Shown here one piece after another: positions 17,996 through 26,211 of a DNA stretch of 64,000 bases. This DNA is from Crocinitomicaceae bacterium (GTDB lineage: Bacteria > Bacteroidota > Bacteroidia > Flavobacteriales_G > Salibacteraceae): contig PAME01000001.1 in assembly GCA_002707155.1 (NCBI GenBank), forward strand, positions 666,029 through 730,028, written 5' to 3'. Both the position numbers and the translations under genes were made by a program. The notes under the pieces are model-generated. The model ran no database searches, was not told the DNA's origin, and saw nothing but the letters and a program-made list of their open reading frames with translations. Position 1 is the stretch's first letter; the number at the start of each line of letters is the position of its first letter.

Positions 17996-18285
17996 TAGCT
18001 ATTGAGGTAAAGGTAGATTACTGCAAATAGGAAGGCAGCGATTAGCGCCACTCTAATATTTGACTTTTGTATAATTCCCTGGCGACTGCCTCTTTCCCAG
18101 ACCGATCGAAGGCGCTTTCTCAACAATTCACTATCGAGTTCACCTCTTTTTTCTGTAGCTACTTCTTTTTCAATACGAGCTATGCGTTGTGCTAACTCTT
18201 CCTTTTCGGCATCGTAATAAACAGGCTTGTAATTAAACCTTTTGTACCTCGGAAGTTTAATGAATGATGGAAGTTTGTTTCTCAT
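17995..18285 (-). CDS. Small single-TM protein upstream of mutL
   Basis: A 96-residue protein I do not recognise. The first 30 residues are basic and aromatic (KLPRYKRFNYKPVYYD), followed by a charged helix (about 25-65) and a C-terminal membrane segment VALIAAFLFAVIYLYL. This predicts a tail-anchored protein with its bulk in the cytosol. The frame is open to 18393, but ATG 18285 is chosen because an exact TAnnTTTG element lies 12-19 bases before it. The stop overlaps the mutL start. It is the promoter-proximal gene of the mutL-rhomboid operon. Confidence 0.7.
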   Translation of the reverse strand: MRNKLPSFIKLPRYKRFNYKPVYYDAEKEELAQRIARIEKEVATEKRGELDSELLRKRLRSVWERGSRQGIIQKSNIRVALIAAFLFAVIYLYLNS

Positions 18286-18296
18286 AAAATACAAAT

Positions 18297-18304
18297 CAAA
18301 GATA
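18297..18304 (-). promoter_or_regulatory. Putative -7 element of the mutL operon
   Basis: On the minus strand these bases read TATCTTTG, an exact TAnnTTTG match, placed to start transcription just before the ATG at 18285. A TTG -33 element is not evident. Confidence 0.5.
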
Positions 18305-18473
18305 TATACTTTAGCTGGGTTGTCTTGCGATTTCAGAGGCTCAATTTGCCTAAAAATTGGTAAGAAAAGAAGATTACGTAATCCAATATCCAATGTTGAA
18401 AAGCTATCGTGTATGCCCCGAACTTGGCAAGGGCAAATGGTACTTTTATTGCAACGTCAATTCTCTTTTAATT

Positions 18474-21400
18474 ATGCGCTTCACAACACTTTTTTATATC
18501 GTTTTTTTATTCTTCAGCACTACTGCAATTGCTCAGTTTAGTGAAATAGCTGAAAGTGATGCAGCTCAACCTTACCTCAAAACCTTTAAAACACCGCCAT
18601 TTTTACTGGACTCTTCAAATACTTGGGTGAATCGTCAATTGAAATCCATGAGTTTGAATGAGAAAATTGGTCAACTTTTTATGGTTGCGGCTTATTCAAA
18701 TAGAGGAGAAAGTCATGCGAATGAAATTGAAAAATTGGTGTCAAAGCAGGGCATCGGAGGTTTAATTTTCTTTCAAGGAGGTCCAATTCGTCAAGCGCGA
18801 TTAACCAATCGCTATCAATCAAAAGCTAAAGTTCCGCTTATGATTGCTATGGATGCTGAATGGGGCTTAGACATGCGCTTGGATAGCACAATTGGATACC
18901 CAAGACAAATGGCATTGGGAGCGATAAAAAACAACGATGCCATTTACGAAATGGGCGCTGCCTTGGCCAAGCAGTGCAGGCGCATTGGAGTGCATGTAAA
19001 TTTTGCACCAGTAATTGACGTTAATAACAATCCGAATAACCCTGTAATAAATAGCCGATCTTTTGGTGAGAATAAAGTCCTAGTTGCGAAAAAGGGTATT
19101 GCGTATATGAAAGGGATGCAAGACAACTTAGTACTGGCGTGCGGTAAACATTTTCCAGGACACGGAGATACTGACTCTGATTCACATAAATCTTTACCAA
19201 CTATAAATCATAATTTGGAAAGGTTGCAAGACTTAGAATTGTATCCTTTTCGTGAATTGATCGATGCAGGGTTGGGTAGTATGATGGTCGCTCACCTTTT
19301 TGTTCCCGCGCTGGACAATACGCCGAATGTAGCAACCACGCTTTCATCAAAAGTAGTGACCGATTTGTTGAAAAACGATTTGCAGTTTAAAGGCTTGGTT
19401 TTTACCGATGCGCTTAATATGAAAGGAGTGAGTAGTTATTTTGAGCCGGGTGAAGTGGATGTTCGCGCTTTACTTGCTGGAAACGATGTCCTTTTGTTTG
19501 CTGAAGATGTACCCAAGGCAATATCAAAAATAAAAGAGGCCATTGCTAAAGGAGAAATCTCAGAAGAGGAAATTTCTAAGCGATGCGCGAAAATTCTAAA
19601 AACAAAACATTGGCTACAACTGAATAAAATTGAGCCCATAGCATTAGGTGGTCTTTACGAGGATTTGAATTCGAAAACCATGCAAATGACTAACCGGAAA
19701 GTAGTGGAGAAAAGCCTGACCTTGATTCAGAACCAAAATGACATGCTGCCTTTTAATAAACTAGACAGCATTAAGCTGGCAACGATTGCCATTGGAGGAT
19801 TGGCCAGTATAGCAGAAAAAAATACCTTTCAAAAAACAATTGATTTGTATGCTCCAGCAACGCATTTTGGTATTTTAAGCACACCCACATTTGATGAAAT
19901 AATAGCACTGAACAATAGCTTAGAAGCTTTTGATCACATTGTGGTAAGTCTGCATGGACTCAGACAATACCCTGGTCGAAATTTTGGAATCACCAAGGAA
20001 ATGGTCGATGTTATTAAGCTATTGGAAGCTAAAGGAAAAGTTGCACTTGTTTATTTTGGAAACCCCTATGGTTTAAAGCATTTGGAAAAACTGGATGAAA
20101 TTGAAAGTATACTTGTGGCCTATCACGATGGCGAATTTCAACAGGAATATGCTGCGCAAGCGTTGTTTGGAGCTATTGATGTTACAGGTAAACTTCCAGT
20201 ATCGGTATCGGATATTTATCCAGCCGGAACGGGAATTTCTACCGAATCGTTGGGGACCTATAAATACACTCAGCCCGAAGAAATTGATATTCCAAGCGCT
20301 GATTTTGATCAAATTGATTCGATTGCATTAGAGGGGATTCAAAACGGTGCATACCCAGGTTGCCAAGTGCTTGTTGCTATAAAGGGAAAAGTAATTTACA
20401 AGAAAAACTTTGGCTATTATACTTACGAGAATAAAAAACCAGTTACCGATGCTTCGATTTACGATTTAGCCAGCATAACTAAAATTGCTTCAACAACCCT
20501 TAGCGTAATGAAGTTGTACGATGAAAAGAAGTTTGATTTAGACAAACACCTTTGCGATTACCTGCCTGAATTAGTCGACTCAGCATTTCATCCCTACAGT
20601 GAAATAGTGCTTAGAGATATGTTAAGTCATAAGGCTGGATTAACGCCTTGGATTCCTTTTTACAAAAACACCTTGGCAAACGGTTACCCGAAGTATAACT
20701 ACTATTCATTGGTTCAGTCAGAAACTTATCCGTTTAGAGTTGCCGAAAACTTGTTTATGCACAAAGATTATCCAAATCAAATTTTGAGTGAGTTATTAAA
20801 TACTCCTTTGCGTGAATCGAAGAAATACAAATACAGTGATTTAGGTTATTATTTTTTGACACAAATCATTCAAAAGCAATCGAATATTCAACAAGATGAA
20901 TATGTGGCAAAAAACTTTTACCATCCAATGGGCTTGTCAACTACTACCTACAAACCCATGAACATACATCCAAAGGAAATTATAGTTCCAACCGAAAACG
21001 ATAAGACGTTTAGAAGGCAATTGGTGCATGGAGATGTTCATGACCCTGGAGCAGCTATGCTGGGTGGCGTTGCTGGGCACGCCGGCTTATTTTCTAACGC
21101 CAACGATTTGGCTAAAATCATGCAGTGCTTTATGAATTTTGGTCAGTATGGTGGAAAGCGTTACATATCGGAGGAAACGGTAAAAGAATTTGTGCGCTGC
21201 CAATTTTGCGAAGAGGACAACCGAAGAGGTGCAGGTTTTGATAAACCCGTTCGGAATGGCGCTGGTGGACCTACTTGCAATTGCGTTTCTCTAGAGAGTT
21301 TTGGCCATACTGGGTTTACAGGAACTATGGCTTGGGCTGATCCAGATGAAGAAATCGTTTATATCTTTCTTTCAAATCGCGTCTACCCCGATGCTTCCAA

Positions 21401-21491
21401 TACCAAGTTACTGAACTTGGATATTCGAACAAGAATTCAGGAAGTAATTTATGATGCTGTAGCAAATAACAAAGTAGTAGCTGAAGGTTAA
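18474..21491 (+). CDS. Fused GH3 beta-N-acetylglucosaminidase (NagZ-like) and serine beta-lactamase-like protein
   Basis: A 1005-residue secreted protein with signal peptide ending TTAIAQ. The first part (about 40-560) is a GH3 enzyme with the NagZ hallmark KHFPGHGDTDSDSH (about 224-237), whose His-Asp pair replaces the usual acid/base, plus the GH3 C-terminal domain. From about 600 a class-C beta-lactamase/penicillin-binding-like domain follows, with the SxxK motif SITK (near 667), YSDLGYYF (near 786) and a late GHTGFTG. The first domain should remove GlcNAc from muropeptides; the second may be a peptidase or esterase. The combination suggests cell-wall turnover in the periplasm. The frame begins at 18357, but ATG 18474 gives a clean signal peptide. 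Confidence 0.88.
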   Translation: MRFTTLFYIVFLFFSTTAIAQFSEIAESDAAQPYLKTFKTPPFLLDSSNTWVNRQLKSMSLNEKIGQLFMVAAYSNRGESHANEIEKLVSKQGIGGLIFFQGGPIRQARLTNRYQSKAKVPLMIAMDAEWGLDMRLDSTIGYPRQMALGAIKNNDAIYEMGAALAKQCRRIGVHVNFAPVIDVNNNPNNPVINSRSFGENKVLVAKKGIAYMKGMQDNLVLACGKHFPGHGDTDSDSHKSLPTINHNLERLQDLELYPFRELIDAGLGSMMVAHLFVPALDNTPNVATTLSSKVVTDLLKNDLQFKGLVFTDALNMKGVSSYFEPGEVDVRALLAGNDVLLFAEDVPKAISKIKEAIAKGEISEEEISKRCAKILKTKHWLQLNKIEPIALGGLYEDLNSKTMQMTNRKVVEKSLTLIQNQNDMLPFNKLDSIKLATIAIGGLASIAEKNTFQKTIDLYAPATHFGILSTPTFDEIIALNNSLEAFDHIVVSLHGLRQYPGRNFGITKEMVDVIKLLEAKGKVALVYFGNPYGLKHLEKLDEIESILVAYHDGEFQQEYAAQALFGAIDVTGKLPVSVSDIYPAGTGISTESLGTYKYTQPEEIDIPSADFDQIDSIALEGIQNGAYPGCQVLVAIKGKVIYKKNFGYYTYENKKPVTDASIYDLASITKIASTTLSVMKLYDEKKFDLDKHLCDYLPELVDSAFHPYSEIVLRDMLSHKAGLTPWIPFYKNTLANGYPKYNYYSLVQSETYPFRVAENLFMHKDYPNQILSELLNTPLRESKKYKYSDLGYYFLTQIIQKQSNIQQDEYVAKNFYHPMGLSTTTYKPMNIHPKEIIVPTENDKTFRRQLVHGDVHDPGAAMLGGVAGHAGLFSNANDLAKIMQCFMNFGQYGGKRYISEETVKEFVRCQFCEEDNRRGAGFDKPVRNGAGGPTCNCVSLESFGHTGFTGTMAWADPDEEIVYIFLSNRVYPDASNTKLLNLDIRTRIQEVIYDAVANNKVVAEG

Positions 21492-21553
21492 ATCCTTTTA
21501 ATTCTGACTACACAAAATACGCACGCCTGCTTTATGGTGTAATTTCGTTCGAT

Positions 21554-22678
21554 ATGCGAATAGGAATAGTATGTTATCCAACAATTGGAGGAAGTGGCGT
21601 TGTAGCGACAGAATTAGGAAAAGCATTAGCAGATAAAGGGCACCAGGTTCACTTTATTACTTACGATCAGCCGGTGAGGCTAAGTGAATTGGGAAAGAAT
21701 ATTTTTTACCATGAAGTCATGGTATCGCAGTACCCTCTTTTTCAATATACTCCATATGAATTGGTGCTAACGAGCAAATTGGTGGATGTGGTAAAGCACG
21801 AGAAATTAGACTTGCTGCACGTGCATTATGCAATTCCACATGCTTCTGCTGCCTACATGGCTCAACAAATTTTAAAACAACAAGGAATCAATATTCCTTT
21901 TATAACCACCTTGCATGGAACCGACATTACTTTAGTTGGAAAAGACCCATCTTTTGAGCCCGTGATTACCTTCTCCATCAACAACAGCAATGCCGTAACT
22001 GCAGTATCTGAATCCTTAAAAGGAGATACCTTAAAGAACTTTGATGTTGAGCCTGAAATTCAAGTTATTCCAAATTTTATATGTCCAGAGTGGCATCAAG
22101 TAATTGACAACTCGGAATTAAAGGAAACTTATGCGCCTAATGGTGAGCGGGTTATAATGCACATGAGTAATTTCCGACCAGTGAAAAGAGTACATGATGT
22201 ACTTAAGACCTTCGCCTTAATCAGAGAAAAAATTCCAGCTAAAATGATTTTGGTTGGTGATGGACCCGATCGGTTTTCTGCCGAGAAAATGTGCCGGGAA
22301 TTAGGAACCTGCCAAGACACTTTTTTCCTTGGAAAAGTAAAAGACGTAGAAGAGGTAATTGACATTGCAGATTTATTTGTTCTGCCTTCTCAGACGGAGA
22401 GTTTTGGTCTTGCAGCTTTAGAAGCTATGATTAGTAGAGTTCCTGTTATTGCTACAAATGCGGGAGGATTACCAGAGGTTATGGAGCAAGGTGTTTCTGG
22501 TTTCATGAGTGAGGTTGGCGATGTAAACGATATGGCTAAAAATGCCTTGAAGATTTTAAAAGATGATGAAAGCTTAGAACAGTTTCGAGCGGGAGCTTTT
22601 AAACAGGCCAACAAGTTTGATATTAAAAATATATTACCGCATTATGAAAATTTGTACAATAATGTACTTTCGCAATAG
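21554..22678 (+). CDS. bshA: N-acetyl-alpha-D-glucosaminyl L-malate synthase
   Basis: A 374-residue cytosolic GT4 glycosyltransferase. The N-terminus [20 protein letters not shown], followed by [12 protein letters not shown] and HVHYAIPHA, is the BshA signature. The donor site is [10 protein letters not shown]-like (ILVGDGPDR) and [16 protein letters not shown]. BshA couples UDP-GlcNAc with L-malate, the first step of bacillithiol synthesis, the thiol buffer many Bacteroidota use instead of glutathione. bshB and bshC are not in this window. It starts 62 bases after the NagZ-like fusion and is followed by a Cys-rich lipoprotein. Confidence 0.95.
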   Translation: MRIGIVCYPTIGGSGVVATELGKALADKGHQVHFITYDQPVRLSELGKNIFYHEVMVSQYPLFQYTPYELVLTSKLVDVVKHEKLDLLHVHYAIPHASAAYMAQQILKQQGINIPFITTLHGTDITLVGKDPSFEPVITFSINNSNAVTAVSESLKGDTLKNFDVEPEIQVIPNFICPEWHQVIDNSELKETYAPNGERVIMHMSNFRPVKRVHDVLKTFALIREKIPAKMILVGDGPDRFSAEKMCRELGTCQDTFFLGKVKDVEEVIDIADLFVLPSQTESFGLAALEAMISRVPVIATNAGGLPEVMEQGVSGFMSEVGDVNDMAKNALKILKDDESLEQFRAGAFKQANKFDIKNILPHYENLYNNVLSQ

Positions 22679-22719
22679 CTTTGGTATGGTCATTGAAATG
22701 AATTCGTAAATTTACAATT

Positions 22720-22926
22720 ATGAAAAAGTCAATTTTATTAGCTGCGGTTTTAGTTTTAGGATTAGGAATGAGCTCTTGCTCAAAATGTTACACTTGTGAA
22801 GCACCAGTGGAAATTAGAACGTCTGGCGGCACAACTACAGAATATCAGGAAGAAGATTTTTGTACTGCAAGTCCGCAAGAACTAGAATCTAAAGAAGCTG
22901 ATGGATACCAATGTACCAATGCGTAA
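22720..22926 (+). CDS. Small Cys-rich lipoprotein
   Basis: A 68-residue envelope lipoprotein that I do not recognise. The signal sequence ends GMSSC, giving Cys20 as lipid anchor. Two further Cys follow at CSKCYTC (20, 23, 26), then Cys48 and Cys65. The four non-anchor Cys could form two disulfides or bind a metal. It is followed by a strong terminator and lies 41 bases after bshA; no separate promoter is clear. Confidence 0.75.
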   Translation: MKKSILLAAVLVLGLGMSSCSKCYTCEAPVEIRTSGGTTTEYQEEDFCTASPQELESKEADGYQCTNA

Positions 22927-22944
22927 ATAGAAAGAATTAGCAGT

Positions 22945-22974
22945 AAAAAGCTGGATTAACCTCCGGCTTTTTTT
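22945..22974 (+). terminator. Rho-independent terminator reaching into the SUI1 gene
   Basis: Arms AAAAAGCTGG (22945-22954) and CCGGCTTTTT (22963-22972) pair with one G-T wobble, around an 8-base loop, followed by more T. It ends the bshA/lipoprotein transcript. Its right arm and T-tract overlap the last codons of the minus-strand SUI1 gene. On the minus strand the A-rich left arm would give U-residues, so it may act both ways. Confidence 0.8.
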
Positions 22975-23306
22975 ATGCCGTAATTTTTAGCAGAAAGCAG
23001 TTTCACGATTTTATCGCGCTGATCTCCTTGAATAATTATTTCGCCATCTTTTACTGTTCCACCAACTCCGCAACTCGCTTTTATCATTTTAGATAAGTCG
23101 TTTCTATCCTCATCGCTTCCAATGAATCCTTTTAAAACGCTAGCTGTTTTTCCACCTCTGCCTTTTTTTTCGATATAAACGCGCAGTACCTGTTCGTTTG
23201 GTGGCAGCGTTTCTTGTTCGTTGTCATTCTCCGATTCGTAGCTATAGTCGCTGTTCGTTGAATAAACTACGTTAACTCGTTCTTTACTTTTTTTGTTTTT
23301 TCCCAT
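22956..23306 (-). CDS. SUI1/eIF1-like translation factor (YciH-type)
   Basis: A 116-residue cytosolic protein. After a charged, acidic N-terminal region (1-40), the SUI1 domain runs from VLRVYIEKKGRGGKTASVL to the end, with GVGGTVKDGEIIIQGD as the diagnostic strand-loop. Bacterial SUI1 homologues such as YciH may inhibit or tune translation initiation; their role is not well defined. The gene starts 1 base after the lipid kinase stop. Its C-terminus (KKAGG) is encoded by the terminator arm of the opposing gene. Confidence 0.9.
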   Translation of the reverse strand: MGKNKKSKERVNVVYSTNSDYSYESENDNEQETLPPNEQVLRVYIEKKGRGGKTASVLKGFIGSDEDRNDLSKMIKASCGVGGTVKDGEIIIQGDQRDKIVKLLSAKNYGIKKAGG

Positions 23307-23307
23307 G

Positions 23308-24198
23308 TTACATCCAGTTTTTTGGTACTAAAATATGCAGTGCTTTTGGTAAGCATTCTACTCTTGCAGGAAGTTGCAGGTCAAGTGCTTCACCATCTAT
23401 TTGCGCATGTATTAATTCGGTGTTGTTTTCCAATTCAATTTTCACTGAAGCAACGGTTTTGGCTCTGTAGAAGCTTGAGTTGTGCAAGTTGTTCAGGAAG
23501 AGGCTAAGTCCCAAGTGGGGGCCAAATAATTTTGGGTAGTTTTTAATCACACACAAATCCAGTAAGCCATCCTGAACGGAGGCGTCTTTGGCAATAAAAG
23601 CATCATTACCGTACTGCGAAGCATTTGCAACTGTAACATTAAAAGCAGTTCTAGATTTTAGGATTCCATCGTATTCTAGCCGGTATTGCTTTGCGGTGTA
23701 ATATGGAAACAGTTTTATTACCTCCTTTACATAACCAATTAATCCGCGAGAATTGCGCTGATTAAAGTTATGCGCTACTTCTGCATCAAAACCAAATCCG
23801 CAGGTAACAAAAAACACCTTTTCATTGAGTTTTCCAGCGTCGATTTTAGCTGAATTCCCCTCCAGTATCACTGCTAAGGCTTTCATTGGATGTAAGGGTA
23901 ATTTTAAATGCCGAGCTAATCCATTTCCCGATCCTAATGGAATTAACCCCAGAGTGGTATTACTATTAATCAGTTGACTACCAATTTCGTTTACCGTGCC
24001 GTCGCCGCCAATGGCAACTACAGTTGTGTTGGCATTATCCCTCAATTTTTTGGCTAACTCTATGGAGTGTCCTTTAAACTCTGAGTAGTGAAATTCAAAT
24101 TCTAGGTTCCGATGTTGTAACTCCGCTTTGATTTCTTCAACGAGCGAATTTTTATTTATCGACCCGGCTATTGGATTTATGATAAACGCGTATTTCAT
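23308..24198 (-). CDS. Diacylglycerol kinase family lipid kinase (YegS/BmrU-like)
   Basis: A 296-residue soluble lipid kinase. IINPIAGS opens the DAGK catalytic domain; VVAIGGDGTVNEIGS carries the nucleotide-binding GGDGT; and LGLIPLGSGNGLARHL is the following conserved loop. C-terminal beta-sandwich residues include IDGEALDL. The family phosphorylates diacylglycerol, sphingoid bases or related lipids. Sphingolipids occur in some Bacteroidota, so a sphingosine-like substrate is possible but not shown. The start overlaps the sulfatase stop by 4 bases. Confidence 0.88.
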   Translation of the reverse strand: MKYAFIINPIAGSINKNSLVEEIKAELQHRNLEFEFHYSEFKGHSIELAKKLRDNANTTVVAIGGDGTVNEIGSQLINSNTTLGLIPLGSGNGLARHLKLPLHPMKALAVILEGNSAKIDAGKLNEKVFFVTCGFGFDAEVAHNFNQRNSRGLIGYVKEVIKLFPYYTAKQYRLEYDGILKSRTAFNVTVANASQYGNDAFIAKDASVQDGLLDLCVIKNYPKLFGPHLGLSLFLNNLHNSSFYRAKTVASVKIELENNTELIHAQIDGEALDLQLPARVECLPKALHILVPKNWM

Positions 24199-26075
24199 TC
24201 GCTTAGCTCATTATTGATTACTCGGTTATTGTACTGCTGAATCACTCCTTTTAATTTCCGCTCTAGCTTTTTTACAATAGCAGGATTTTTCAGTTTTAAG
24301 TCGTTTTTAAATGCTTTGTCATTTTTTAAATCGTAGAGAGCAATGGTCTTTTCTGAACTAAACTGTAGGATATAATCATCCGCAATCAGCTGATAAACAC
24401 CGTTCAAATACTGAATACTAAACCCAGCATTGTTATCCATAAGCCGAGATGATCCATACCCAAAATAAGCATGCTGATAGTTGAGGTATTCTAAAACGAA
24501 GGGAAGAATATCCGTTTGTTGTGTATAGCTATAATTTACTCCAGATAGCAAAGTATCACCAGGATAGTGCATTAAAAGTGGTATGCTATATTGTCCAACA
24601 TTTAAGGCGTATTCCTTATCTTTTGTATTTGGGGTATGGTCTGCTGTAATTATAAATAAGGTGTTTTTATACCAAGATGTTGTTTTTGCTTTTTCAAAAA
24701 ATGTTTTGAGGGAATAATCTGCATAGGCAATTGCATTTTCCATTGGGCGCTTCCCTTTATTAAATTTAGATTGATGTTTTGCTGGAATAGAATAAGGGTG
24801 GTGTGAAGACAAGGTGAAGATTCCACTAAAAAAGGGTTCTTTAAACGCATTTAATTCCGCATTAAAAAAGGAAAAGAATTCCTCATCATAAACTCCCCAA
24901 GTACCATCAAAATCTTCTTGATTTGGATATTCGTCCAAACCATAATAAGCGTCAAAATCGGTTGCGTTTGCATAGGAGTCAAAACTCATCGTTCCATTTC
25001 TTCCACCGTGAAAAAAACTACTGGCGTAGTCTTCTTTTTTTAAGTAAGTAGCTAGACTGTTGAGTTTGTTGCCTCCGTAGGTTCCCGTTATAAGTGGGTG
25101 GTCACTCAAAGTTGGAATTCCAGAAAATATACTCGGAATACCTTCAATGGATTTTTTTCCATTGGCAAAACAATTTTCAAAACTCAACGATTGTTGTTTT
25201 AAGCTATTAAAAAACGGGGTGAGGTATGCACTCCTTTCCGAGTGGACAAACTCATTGGAAAAGCTCTCCAAAACAATTATGACAACGTTTAGCTTCTTGA
25301 ATGGGAGCGTATCATTTACTTCTGGCTGATGTACGGGATTAAAAATTGTGGGTAGCTCCTGCTCTGAAAAGTAGTTAACGGGAGTCATAACAGACTTTCC
25401 TAGGGTTTTGATTAACGTAAACGGGGTATTTAAAACAAAAGGTACATTTTGCGGTTTGGTGTAGAGCGCCGCGTCGATACTTTTAAGAGGAACAAGCTGG
25501 ACGCCACCTCTGCCCATTAGAATAAAGCCTCCCACTATAAAAATGGAGAAGAAAATATTCAACGGCCACTTTCCTAAATTGAAGTTTTCCGAATTTAAAC
25601 TGAAGGTACTTTTAAAGAATTTCACACAAGCATAGATTAGAAAGGCAGCCAGAAAAAATAAGTACCAAAAATCAACTAAGAATTGTGGAATTAACGGCCA
25701 AATATCCCCACCATCTCCAAAAAAAACAAGCACATCGCTGGTAGTTCTCTTCAAGGTAAATTCAAAATATTTAAAATCAACGGCGGTTAAAAGAATGGAT
25801 AGAATCGCTCCAAACAGCAAAAAGAACTCAGTAACTCTATGAAGAAATGCCTTATTCCACCAAATTCCGATGAGGCTCAAAACGTGAAAGGGAAAGAACC
25901 ACAAGGCAATAGAAACTGCATCGTAACGCAAGCCCACAAGAAAATCCCCAATTCCTATATCCTCAAAGAAGCTCCAGTTAAATAAAAGAAATAACACGCG
26001 GAGCATGCTGTATAGCCCAAACAATAGGAATACGCGTGTAAAGTATTGGATTACTCTTATGTCTATAGAAAACAT
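24195..26075 (-). CDS. LTA synthase family sulfatase-domain membrane protein
   Basis: A 626-residue inner-membrane enzyme with five N-terminal helices (to about 195) and an extracytoplasmic sulfatase/phosphoglycerol-transferase-like domain (about 260-600). NVVIIVLESFSNEF supplies metal-binding Glu, NGKKSIEGIPSIFSGIP holds the likely Ser nucleophile, and FIITADHTPN the Asp-His ligands. Gram-negative members move phosphoglycerol or phosphoethanolamine groups onto glycans or lipids; here the product is unknown. The frame extends 6 codons further to 26093; ATG 26075 is chosen because an exact -7 promoter element ends only 6 bases before it. If that element is used, the message would be nearly leaderless. 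Confidence 0.88.
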   Translation of the reverse strand: MFSIDIRVIQYFTRVFLLFGLYSMLRVLFLLFNWSFFEDIGIGDFLVGLRYDAVSIALWFFPFHVLSLIGIWWNKAFLHRVTEFFLLFGAILSILLTAVDFKYFEFTLKRTTSDVLVFFGDGGDIWPLIPQFLVDFWYLFFLAAFLIYACVKFFKSTFSLNSENFNLGKWPLNIFFSIFIVGGFILMGRGGVQLVPLKSIDAALYTKPQNVPFVLNTPFTLIKTLGKSVMTPVNYFSEQELPTIFNPVHQPEVNDTLPFKKLNVVIIVLESFSNEFVHSERSAYLTPFFNSLKQQSLSFENCFANGKKSIEGIPSIFSGIPTLSDHPLITGTYGGNKLNSLATYLKKEDYASSFFHGGRNGTMSFDSYANATDFDAYYGLDEYPNQEDFDGTWGVYDEEFFSFFNAELNAFKEPFFSGIFTLSSHHPYSIPAKHQSKFNKGKRPMENAIAYADYSLKTFFEKAKTTSWYKNTLFIITADHTPNTKDKEYALNVGQYSIPLLMHYPGDTLLSGVNYSYTQQTDILPFVLEYLNYQHAYFGYGSSRLMDNNAGFSIQYLNGVYQLIADDYILQFSSEKTIALYDLKNDKAFKNDLKLKNPAIVKKLERKLKGVIQQYNNRVINNELSE

Positions 26076-26081
26076 CTTGGA

Positions 26082-26089
26082 CAAAATTA
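26082..26089 (-). promoter_or_regulatory. Putative -7 element of the sulfatase-lipid kinase-SUI1 operon
   Basis: The minus strand reads TAATTTTG, an exact TAnnTTTG match, 7-14 bases upstream of ATG 26075. The match may be chance; no well-placed TTG is seen upstream. Confidence 0.4.
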
Positions 26090-26167
26090 GCACAATGACT
26101 TTCCTAGCGTTCGTTCGTCAAAGATTGTCTTCAATAATTTGGTTAAAAAAAATAGCTGCTTAAGGAG

Positions 26168-26195
26168 TTGCCAAAAAGCCGAAAGGTTACATTTG
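26168..26195 (+). promoter_or_regulatory. Putative promoter of the E1 dehydrogenase gene
   Basis: TACATTTG (26188-26195) is an exact -7 match, 16 bases before the ATG. A TTG at 26168-26170 could be the -33 element, but the 17-base spacing is shorter than the usual 19-21. Confidence 0.5.
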
Positions 26196-26211
26196 AAGTA
26201 AACAGTGTTAC

